Source of the DNA: Bidens hawaiensis
Taxonomy: Eukaryota > Streptophyta > Magnoliopsida > Asterales > Asteraceae
Length of the DNA: 64,000 bases
Assembly (NCBI GenBank): GCA_021521415.1
Contig: JAIQDT010003824.1
Coordinates: forward strand, 62,001 to 126,000
Reading direction: 5' to 3'
Below, one piece after another: positions 46,401 through 54,692 of this stretch. The position numbers and the translations under genes are program-made. A model generated the notes under the pieces. The model was not told the origin of the DNA and ran no database searches. It worked only from the letters and a program-made list of their open reading frames with translations. Numbering within the stretch: the stretch's first letter is position 1; each line of letters begins with the position of its first letter.

Positions 46401-47466
46401 AATTGTGGTGGCAATAGATTTCCTTGCATCAACTCTTCATGGCTTGACTATTGAGATGTTTGACTCATTCAACATGGGTAGTGCTTCACAGTAGATGGAG
46501 CTTTTGCTTGGTTGATTCTTTGATGACGATGAAATTCCGTGGGCCTTCAATGCTTGCTCAACTGCACTATCTACTGCCTTTTGAAAAGAGCTAGGCTCAG
46601 GTTATCCAGATTGACTTCCCGTTGAGATAAAGGCAGTAGTCTATGGAGCAACACTTGAGAAGTACATTGGAGTGTTCATATGGTACACATTATGCTGAGT
46701 TTTTCTTAGAAATGCAGTTGGAATAGAGGATGCAGTACTCATCCCAGCTTGATTAAGAGAACTCAGATGATTATTCATTCTCATTTGCTCGTCCATTTCA
46801 AATGACTTGATAGTGGATATCAAATCACTTTTTGTCATGGCATTCAGATTGGTGGTTCTCTTGATTGTGATTGTGTTTGTACTCCAACTATAAGGCAACG
46901 AATTCATCAACTTGTGATTGACCTCGGAGTTGGTGATGTTGACACTTGCAGCTTTGACTCTTACCATTAGCTTCTCAAATCTCTTCACCAGGTCCAACAC
47001 AGCTTCACCTTGACGATGGTTAAACATATTGAATTCTTCTTTCAACAGGGCTTTCTTGTTTTCCCTGATTTCAGCATTGCCCTTAACCTTCTCAATAAGT
47101 GCATCCCACAAACCCTTTGCACTTCTGTGTTCATGTAAAGTCTCAGTGATCTCATTTGAAAGAAAAAATGTCAAAATGAGATATGCTTTATTGTCTTGTG
47201 CTAACAGGTCCCTATCATTTTGATCATAATTTTCAGGAGTCTTTAGTTGTTCCCCAGCTTATGTAACAGTCATGGGAACATGAGGACCTTGTTCAAAACT
47301 TCTCATTAAGTCAGACTCAGTCAACGAGATATAGTTCATGAACCTCCATTTGAAGTCGGCAAAGTTGTCATCTAAGGTCATATACTTTTGGAGGTTTTTG
47401 AGGTGTTCCCACTTGGTTTTCTAACAACAAATACCCCTTCAACAACTCTGAATCAGTGCTAGCCAT
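40467..47466 (-). pseudogene. Sirevirus-type element 1 gag-pol, degenerate
   Basis: Gag starts at 47466 (MASTDSELLKG), has a TAA at 47259-47261, and continues with FLSNEITETLHEHRSAKGLW. It has two zinc knuckles: CYNCGEMGHFSLEC (about 46230-46189) and CFVCGNPSHLARHC (about 44645-44604). The protease motif WYLDSGCTRHMTGD is at about 44094-44053. The integrase zone has LWHRRLDHVN, MDLFGP, RSDNGTEF and TPEQNGVAERQNR (43680-43150). RT fragments include TKWVFRKKKD, then YVDDIIFGS (41486-41151). RNase H has ESHMTAVKRIFRYLKG and STAKAEYIAASSCC (41000-40680), the SIRE/Maximus pattern. At least eight frame changes or stops separate these pieces. The spacing gag knuckle to protease (over 2 kb) is unusually long, as in Sireviruses with extended gag. 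Confidence 0.92.
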
Positions 47467-47529
47467 GGTCTTAGTAGTCTCAAACAGTTAACAAATCTTA
47501 GACAGTTTAAATTTCAAAAACAGACAACT

Positions 47530-47730
47530 TTTTCGTGCGAAACAGTCTTTCAAGCGAAGCGAAAAACTTTGTGCGAAATGAACAGTGATGCGAAGTGAAA
47601 TTCTCTGTGTGAAGCGAAACGCCAAGCGAAGCGAAAAGGCAGGCGAAGCGAAAGGCCACGCGAAGCGAAACCCCAAGCGATGCGAAAAAGTCTTAAGCGA
47701 AGCGAAAAAGTCTTAAGCAAAGCGAAAAAG
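47530..47730. repeat. GCGAAGCGAAA direct repeats in the element 1 leader
   Basis: About ten irregular copies of AAGCGAAGCGAAA on the plus strand, between the primer site and gag. Unlike the 38-kb array, they are all in one orientation and cannot form hairpins unit by unit. The last copies form AAAAAGTCTTAAGCGAAGCG repeats. Confidence 0.9.
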
Positions 47731-48093
47731 TTAGTTATGCTAAAAAGTTTACTTTCTAGAAGCAATCTTTCTTGGGATATGTCCACCTAATCTTGTTAGG
47801 TCTGGTCTAAGGTTGTTGCATTGATTTTTATTTTATGAGAAGCGAAATTCTTTAACTTATCATTTTTCACAAGTTTTCAAACCCGTAACACTAACATTAA
47901 CACTTTTAACACTAAAACTTTTAGATCAAAATCTAGTACACTTGTTCTTTTCACCAAGAACACCTTCGAAGACATCTTATGAACTTTTTAGCCTAATATT
48001 TTTGTATTTTTGTTATTTTTCTTGTTTTTGTGGTTTTCTTTGCAAGAAGCTTTCTTATCTTCTTCTCAAGATCAAAACCCAAGGTGAGCCGTA

Positions 48094-48105
48094 GCTCTGA
48101 TACTA
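48094..48105 (-). promoter_or_regulatory. Sirevirus-type element 1, primer binding site
   Basis: Minus strand TAGTATCAGAGC, one mismatch from the initiator-Met primer site TGGTATCAGAGC, two bases inside the 5' LTR. Confidence 0.85.
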
Positions 48106-48107
48106 AT

Positions 48108-48481
48108 TGTAGGTCCCGACGCGGGTGGATCTAACAACGTTCTTAGATTTACCTAACTTGGTGCTAGCAAAAATCACACTAAGCAACCAAAGAGGTTTCG
48201 GATCTTGAGTTTATGTTCGGGTTTAGAGAGAGAGAGACGAGAGAGAGAGAAAGATAATATGTGTGTGTTAGAGAATTTTAACAAAGGTTCTTTCTCTCAT
48301 GGCATGCTCTATAATAGAGGAGCATGCATGAGAAATGACTTTATTTTCAAATGCCCAATAGGCTTGTTTACATTTTCCTTAGGCCATTTCCCTTGGGCTT
48401 TATACATACAAAAATAAACATTTAAAGCCCAACTACATATATTCAATACAAAAGACTTAGTTATACAAAATGGGTCTAACA
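48108..48481 (-). repeat. Sirevirus-type element 1, 5' LTR
   Basis: 374 bases, collinear with 33542-33915 but with many substitutions. The TATA box is damaged: where the 3' LTR has TATAAATA, this copy lacks a few bases and reads CTCTATAATAGAG on the plus strand (about 48307-48319). This copy would be a weak promoter. Confidence 0.93.
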
Positions 48482-48495
48482 CAAGGTGACTATGT

Positions 48496-48741
48496 GTGAT
48501 ATTCCGCTAGTACCGTGTTTGGTTCAAGATTAGTGTTAGATCCACCCTTCGGGGCCTACATTAAATGCATATTTACATGGTCCTAGAGAGAATATTCAGT
48601 TACCTTTAAACTTGGCACAGGTGATATTCCGCTAGTACCGTGTTCGGTTCAAGATTAGTGTTAGATCCACCCTTCGGGGCCTACATTAAATGCATATTTA
48701 CATGGTCCTAGAGAGAATATTCAGTTACCTTTAAACTCGTC
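48496..48741. repeat. 124-bp tandem duplication spanning the solo-LTR end
   Basis: Two near-identical units begin GTGATATTCCGCTAGTACCG at about 48496 and 48620. Each holds the last 65 bases of the solo LTR (ending GGGGCCTACA), the TTAAA target duplication and about 50 bases of flank (CATGGTCCTAGAGAGAATA). The duplication therefore happened after the LTR insertion. Few differences suggest it is fairly young. Confidence 0.93.
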
Positions 48742-49560
48742 ACAATTCTTGATTTATAAGGATTGCAATGATGGGAACTGAATGCTACAGAACCCTTGCT
48801 CTCCATTGAATCTGTTTTTCTTGCAAAATATTAAAAAGGTTGTAAGGGCACATTCACTCAATGGAAATAATCTGTAAAAGATTGTGCATACTATTGTCAA
48901 GGAATGTTTGGGATTCTTATTTAAACAGCTTATCTGCTTAGTCTATTCAGTTATAAGGTTGAGATTTACTTATTTCAATAATCATATAATTTTATAAAAA
49001 ACTACCGACTGGAGATTTACAGGGTTGATGAAAATCGTAGGGATACGATATGTTGAATAAAGTTATCTCTTTTGTCGTGTTAAAACATCAAATTTTGGTT
49101 GGTATCATTTATAAACTCCTTTAATACTTCCGCCACATGTTCAACTTAAAAAAGGTTACGAGCAAAAGGAAAATAATAATTAAAACAAATATTATTGTGG
49201 AATCGGTTTTTAAAACAAGAAATTAACAGTTGACGAATATCAGATACCGAAGATGCCACCTTAGCAATTATGTCGTTATAGAATGTTAATGTTTGCTTAC
49301 CAAAGAGCTTATAGCCTGGGGTATCAATTAAAGTGTGATTTTGATTCAGAAGTAGATTTAGAGAGTACATGAATTAGCCGGTTAATAATGATGATGATGG
49401 TGGTGGTTTCATGACAAGATATGGTAACACCTAAGTTTAGGGTTTTACCATGTGTAGTTTATTTAAAGATGAAACATTTTGAGACGTTGACTTAAATAGA
49501 TGTTGTAATTGAGGGATACCGACTAAAATGATTTTTTTTATCAACAATATTCCTTGACTA
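48742..49560. other. Intergenic; upstream side of kinase copy 2
   Basis: No gene is supportable. From about 49250 the text is similar to the region before kinase copy 1 (GATGCCACCTTAGCAATTAT against GATGGCACCTTAATAATTAT), marking the left side of the duplicated block. Confidence 0.4.
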
Positions 49561-49566
49561 ATATAC

Positions 49567-50030
49567 TCAAATCAAAAATATCTAAAATGGTCACCTTTTA
49601 ACGTGTCGGATCCAACATATTAGAGCTGCAATCAGACAAATTTATTTGATACGCTTATGTTTTTGAACTAGCCACATCTAGACACGTATACACTTAAAAT
49701 GGTCCGCCATAAAGCTATTCTGTCGGGTTTCATATCTATTCTGTCAGGCCTCATATCTATTCTTTCGGGCTTCATATCTATTCTGTCGGGGCCGACGGAA
49801 TAATATTATATACGAAAATGAAGCCCAATGGAATAGATATGGATGCCCGACAGAATAGATATGAAGCTCGACAGAATATATTTAAGGCTGACCGCTTAAG
49901 TGTATACGTGTCTAGATGTGGTTGGTTTAAAAACGAAATGGTGCCAAATAAATTTTTCGGATGTCAGTTCTAATATGTTGAATCTGAGAGTTTAGAAAGT
50001 GACCATTTTAGGTATCTTTTATTTAAGTTT
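49567..50030. mobile_element. Foldback-type MITE upstream of kinase copy 2
   Basis: Two arms of about 170 bases are inverted copies: ATCTAAAATGGTCAC and CACATCTAGACACGTATACA on the left (49580-49700), matched on the minus strand on the right (49890-50012). The centre holds repeated TCTATTCTGTCGGG units and their complement. The region before kinase copy 1 has matching flanks without this element, so it inserted after the duplication. TSD not resolved. Confidence 0.75.
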
Positions 50031-50222
50031 GATTTTTTACACCTACAATCAGACTCGTTCAAAAAAGAAAAAATGAGGTGGGGTACAGGAACAAAATAAT
50101 TTGAATATATCTACACACGTCTACAACATAAATTAAATGTTTATTCAATGGGGAAGAAAAATTATGTTTCTTTTGACTAGTTCTTTGGTGAACATATTCA
50201 AGGTCGCCACTGAGTTAAAGTC

Positions 50223-53081
50223 ATGCCAGGGCCCATTCCTGTTTCCATGAAGAACACTTTTGGTGAATATTCAATTTCGACTCCAATTTCATCAAAAGTT
50301 ATGATTGTTGCTCCTAGCAATGAATCTGAACCTGCAACCTCCACGGCATCCAACTTCGCCTCTTCCATGCCAGGGTCACATCTTTGCCGTCACTTCGAAT
50401 TTTGTGAAATTCTTTCAGCAACCGAAAACTTTGACGAATCATCAGTAATTGGACGTGGAGGTTTCGGGAAAGTTTATAAAGGTAACATTTACAATGGATC
50501 AATTTTTGTCGCGGCAGCCATTAAGCGATTGGATGCAACTTCCAATCAAGGCACATCTGAATTCTGGACTGAAGTTGACATGCTTTCCAAGTTGCGGCAC
50601 TGCCATCTAGTCTTTGTTTGGCTATTGTAATCATGAAACTGAGATGATCGTCGTATATGAATACATGCCACGTGGAACACTTGAAGATCATCTCCACAAG
50701 CTGGGTACCCCTCTTTCTTGGTGCCAACGACTCAAGATTTGTATAGGCGTGGCTCGTGGGTTAGACTACCTTCACACTGGGACTGGTCTTGAGTTTGGTA
50801 TTATACACCGAGATGTGAAAAGCTCCAATATTTTGTTAAATGAAAATTGGGCTGCTAAGGTTTCGGATTTTGGGCTGTCTAAAATAAGCCCAAAGATTCA
50901 GCCACTGACCAATGTCAGCACTCTTGTTAAAGGCACTTTTGGGTATTTCGATCCAAACTATTTCGCCACTGGAAGGCTAACGAGGAAGTCTGATGTGTAT
51001 GCTTTTGGGGTGGTATTGCTGGAGGTATTGTGTCGGAAGAGGGCAGTGGATGACAGTCTTGATTGGGGATTAGTAGCATGGTTTAAAGACTCTATCAAAA
51101 CAAGTGGTTTGAAGGGTATTGTCGACTCTGATATAAGGCATGAATTATCCACAAAATGCATGAAGCAATATGCACAAATAGCAGAAAGATGTTTGGATAA
51201 CCATCCGAAGAACCGTCCCACCATGGCTGAGGTTGTCCTTAGTCTAGAATACGTGCTATCCTTACAATATAAAACCAAAACTTTGATGGTAACGGCTGGC
51301 GAAACGATATTTGGCAAAATGGCTGATAGACTTTCTTTTACTGACGTTGTCCAGAACTCAGCAGGTATTCTCGAATGTCATAATTTATGGCAGATTTTTT
51401 GAAATTGTCTACGTGTGCATATATTAATGAAAATATACAAGAAATACTTTCCAAAAAAAAAACCGAAAAGAAAACGCAGAAGAGTAGTGCCAAAAGGATG
51501 TTGTAATAAAAGATCAACACAATTTTGTTTGGCAGACTTTTATGTGTCCATGTCGCCTCTTTTGTTATTTCTTAGCATCTTTGTGATGGAATATTCAAAG
51601 TTTGAATTTGAAACTATTAAATTACTTTTAGAGTTACAAAGTCGGGAATTAAACCAAGGACAATTAGATCATTCTAGCGTACTTACTGTTGGGGTAGTAC
51701 ATTGATATAGAAATTGATATGAATGAGATTTCATAAAAGTCTCAATTAGCTTATTTTATACGAAAACGCTAGGAATATGGCTTATTTTGGGTCTTAAGAG
51801 GTCAGATCATAAATATTCTTTGGCCCAGGATAACATATTTAGTAAACTGGTCGGTTATATGTAGTCGGGTGAACCCCCGACCTATTTAAAATTAGAACTT
51901 TCAAATAATATAACTTAAAAATTCATGCAAGACACCCACCCATTTACACCGTTATCACACCCTGTCTACAACCTGCCTGCCTTTTTAATCCGTCTGCAAC
52001 TTGTTTTTGTAAACTTTTCTCTTAAAAAAAAGTAATGCGTTTCATTGCAGGTAAGGATTTTAAATCTCTCAAGCCCAAGAAGCCCCTTATCGGTATGGAT
52101 TTTGGATGCCTCATGCCAAAAAAGAAGAAGGAACTTATGCATAGACAAAAAATCTTCCAGCAAAATGGTGCCACTACTTCTGTAAATAGTTTTCGAGCTG
52201 AAGAGATAGAAAAAGCAACTCTGAATTTCGCAGAAAATATGATTATTGCAAGAGGTTCTCATGGTACTCTATATAAGGGAATACTGCCAGATCAGCGTGT
52301 GGTAGCAATCAAGAGGTCTAGAACATCAGACCAAATACCATTGGAGCAATTTATTAATGAAATTGTAATTCTTGGACAAATTAATCACATGAACGTGCTT
52401 CGGCTCTTGGGATGTTGTTTGGAAACAGATATCCCATTTCTAGTTTATAAATTTGCATCTAATTACAGTCTTCATCATCAGATTCGTAATAAAACAAATG
52501 ACACCAGGAGCTTGTCATGGGATGGTCGTATAAGGATAGCACATGAATCGGCCGGTGCACTTGCTTATCTTCACTCACATTCTACTATTCCCATCATACA
52601 TGGAGATGTGAAGTCAAGTAACATTTTGTTGGATGAAAACTACAACGCAAAAGTTTCAGATTTCAGTTCCTCAAACTCAGTCCCATTTTCTGATGACCAA
52701 GTATTTACACCAGTTCGAGGAACGTTAGGTTACTTAGATCCCGAATATTTGCATACAAGTCAACTAACAGATAAGAGTGATGTGTATAGCTTTGGAGTGG
52801 TTCTTGCAGAACTCTTGACAGGATTAAATCCCATTGATTCGGAAAGATTTCAAGAAGAGAGATATCTTGCAGCATATTTTGTGAAGGCAGAGAGGGAAAA
52901 TCGATTGCTTGAGATTGTTGATCCTCAGGTTTTAGAGGACGCAACTGATGAGCAGCTAGAAGCAGCATTTAACCTGGTCTGTAGATGTCTTCACAAAGAA
53001 GGTGGGAACAGACCAAACATGAAACAAGTGAGTATAGAGCTAGAACAAATAAGGAAGTCAAAAGGAATGATTATTGCATGA
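50223..53081 (+). pseudogene. Tandem-kinase copy 2: CrRLK1L kinase plus WAK-like pseudokinase
   Basis: Exon 1 (50223-51364): no signal peptide or membrane segment. It has FEFCEILSATENFDES, glycine loop GRGGFGKVYKG, AAIKRLD, HRDVKSSNILL, SDFGLSK, GTFGYFDPNYFATG and SDVYAFGVVLLEVLCRKRA; all key catalytic residues are present, as in CrRLK1L (FERONIA-like) kinases. One lesion: two bases missing after HCHLV (about 50611), expected HLV-S-L-F-GYC. Intron 51365-52050 (GT-AG, phase 1) joins in frame. Exon 2 (52051-53081): linker GKDFKSLKPKK, IGMDFGCLMPKKKKE, then a WAK-like domain with ARGSHGTLYKG, VVAIKRS, HGDVKSSN (HRD Arg lost) and DFSSS (DFG lost), so a pseudokinase. Predicted role, by analogy with plant tandem kinase proteins, is intracellular immune sensing; this is inference. 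It may be a recent pseudogene or carry a fixable sequencing error. Confidence 0.85.
51365..52050 (+). other. Intron joining the two kinase exons, copy 2
   Basis: Donor GCAG/GTATTC at 51365 and acceptor TTCATTGCAG at 52050. The exon ends in phase 1 and the join reads N-S-A-G-K-D-F in frame. Without this splice, exon 1 would end 12 codons later at a stop near 51400. The clean phase match is the main evidence that the two kinases belong to one gene. Confidence 0.7.
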
Positions 53082-53156
53082 AACAAGTGAGCATGCAGCT
53101 AGAACAAGATAACTATGTCGAGTAGCTTAATGATTGAAAATGAGCATTATGAACGC

Positions 53157-53275
53157 ATGATTATTGTCCCTGCAGCCATTAAACCATTGCATTCCATGTT
53201 CAGTTAAAAGGAATTTGAGGTCCGGGCTGAAGTTTAGATAATTTCTAGGTTGCATCATGTCAGAATTGTTGGTAA
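53157..53275 (+). pseudogene. Relic of a third CrRLK1L kinase N-lobe
   Basis: After the end of copy 2, a decayed frame reads VPAAIKPLHSMF, stop, KEFEVRAEV, stop, IISRLHHVRIVG. This matches the AIKRLD...EFWTEVDMLSKLRHCHLV part of the neighbouring kinases, and is closer to typical CrRLK1L wording (EFxxEVEMxSxLxHxHxV). Two stops lie within about 40 codons. It shows the kinase family once extended to the right. Confidence 0.6.
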
Positions 53276-53615
53276 TCAAAAAAGAAAGCGAATGAAGATG
53301 CAGTGGTTAACAAAAACAAAAATGATTCTTGATTGTAACTTTGATCATTGAATTGCAATATGTCTGACGCCCTATATAAACTTATTGAACCGGTGCATCC
53401 TAAACGACACGTAATTTGGTGAACACTAATTATTGTATACATTTAAACCCTTTCTAATTATTGTATACAAATTTGGCCCTAATAATTTAGTTTAACTTTC
53501 AGTGCTCCCCTTAAACTTAATTATGCCAAGGACGATTTTCAACTTTCTTCAAGACACGGTTTGCCATTACAATAATGCCAGTTCATTATCCTTGTATAGA
53601 GTCAGATTAACCTCC
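53276..53615. other. Intergenic DNA, nothing recognised
   Basis: AT-rich, without supportable genes. A short direct repeat of TAATTATTGTATAC occurs near 53428 and 53455. Confidence 0.5.
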
Positions 53616-53940
53616 TCATAACAAAAAAATTGACTTTTAGTGGCGACAAAAGTCACTGCTAAAGACCCTAAAGTCGCCGCTAAAATCGCCGCTAATGTGT
53701 CGCCGCTAGTTCCTTGTCGCTATTGCTTTGTTGTCGCTGCTAATATGTCGCCGCTTGTCAACGTCGTCGCTAAAAGCATGGCCGCTAAAAGTGTTGTCGG
53801 AATCCGGTTAACCGACTGCAGATTTTTAGCGACGTCAGCGTCGCCGCTAATGCTCCTAAAGTCGTCACTATTGCTTACTGTCCTGCATATTTTTTTTGTT
53901 TTTTCAGCATTTCCAGCTTTTCGCCACTAAAACAAATATA
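53616..53940. mobile_element. CACTA (En/Spm) subterminal fragment
   Basis: The text begins CATAACAAAAAAATTGACTT, a decayed form of the CACTACAAGAAA-type terminus. It continues with about a dozen TAGCGGCGAC / GTCGCCGCTAA motifs in both orientations to about 53930 (GCCACTAAAAC). Such GC-rich subterminal repeats, bound by transposase, are typical of plant CACTA elements. A 96-codon frame here is an artefact of the repeats. Confidence 0.65.
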
Positions 53941-54439
53941 TGCAGATTTTTACAAATACATACCGCAACCACAGGATATATATTATATATAAACATACCA
54001 AAGTACACAAAAGTTAAATAGGTCAAATGTTTTGTTCATGTCAAACATAAAACTAACAATTGAAACATTGAACTAACTAGTTCATATTATCTCCCTCATC
54101 CGTATTATCTTCATTGCCTTTATTTGATGCCATTCTCGAATTCTTATATTATGAAAGGCGATTTAGAAAAGTCGGATCTTGAAACGAACTATCAACTTGA
54201 GCCTACAAAACAAGATATACATTATAAATAAAAATAAAACTACACATTACTAATGTACAACATTTACCAAAATGACCATATTACCCAAACGAAAATGGCC
54301 AAACGGGTGTTTTCACCACTTTAAAACATTTACCAACTAACATAATTTGGCAATCTAATTCCTAATGAAAAATGCAATATGAGGATAAAATATGGGTCCC
54401 CAAAACGAAATGATGATTTGGGTTAATAAATGAAAACTT
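53941..54439. other. Intergenic DNA
   Basis: AT-rich. A minus-strand stretch around 54080-54200 looks like an untranslated exon but no frame was recognised. Confidence 0.4.
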
Positions 54440-54677
54440 TATGATTAAATAGAAATCAGAACCGTTTATTGATTATATTTTTGTTGTGCTTTTACAAAGA
54501 AGAAAATTACAATAAATAGAAAAAGACATCAAACTAAAAATGGTAAATATAATAATAAAAAAAGATGTCAATCCTTTGATTGATCTGTTGCAACGGTTAC
54601 TTTTGGTTGTCAATTGGTTGTAGAAATCCTCTAATAAAAAAAGAAACTGATCTTTGGTTAATTTATTTTTTCTAACA
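54440..54677 (-). repeat. Copia element 3, 3' LTR (approximate)
   Basis: On the minus strand the LTR starts TGTTAGAAAAAATAAATT at 54677, directly after a polypurine tract, and runs to about 54440 with an AATAAACGG polyadenylation-like signal near its end. The other LTR is outside the window, so the left border is approximate. Confidence 0.65.
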
Positions 54678-54692
54678 CTCCCCCTCAAGTTG
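54678..54692 (-). promoter_or_regulatory. Copia element 3, polypurine tract
   Basis: Minus strand CAACTTGAGGGGGAG precedes TGTTAG, the classical copia arrangement. The pol stop codon lies a few bases upstream. Confidence 0.85.

Larger units (their letters stand above)
33542..48481 (-). mobile_element. 14.9-kb Sirevirus-type Ty1/copia element with extra gene
   Basis: Two 374-bp LTRs (33542-33915 and 48108-48481) and a perfect TSD CAAGG (33537-33541 and 48482-48486). Minus orientation is fixed by the primer site inside the right LTR (minus strand TAGTATCAGAGC, 48094-48105) and by the polypurine tract CTAGAGGGAGAT next to the left LTR. On the minus strand the order is leader with GCGAAGCGAAA repeats, gag with two zinc knuckles, protease, integrase, RT, RNase H, a long non-coding stretch with a promoter, then an extra gene up to the 3' LTR. 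RNase H/RT text and a gene after pol are Sirevirus (SIRE/Maximus) features. All frames are broken. Visible LTR divergence suggests an old insertion. Confidence 0.9.
33280..48560 (+). mobile_element. Solo LTR (interrupted), Sirevirus-related
   Basis: An LTR-like sequence starts TGTTGGGCC at 33280, breaks at 33541, resumes after the 14.9-kb insertion at 48487, and ends GGGGCCTACA at 48560. The TSD is TTAAA at 33275-33279 and 48561-48565. It resembles the LTRs of the inserted element but in opposite orientation (AAGTCTTTTGTATTG, TATAAATAGG, ACACTAATCT-type ends). No internal region belongs to it, so it is a solo LTR left by LTR-LTR recombination and later used as a target. Confidence 0.75.

Noticed and set aside
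33542..48481. A true retroviral envelope gene in the Sirevirus-type element
   Set aside because: The extra gene has basic nuclear-entry-like patches, a coiled coil and acidic stretches but no visible signal peptide or membrane segment.
53640..53930. 96-codon Ala/Val-rich frame
   Set aside because: Translation of CACTA subterminal GTCGCCGCTAA repeats.
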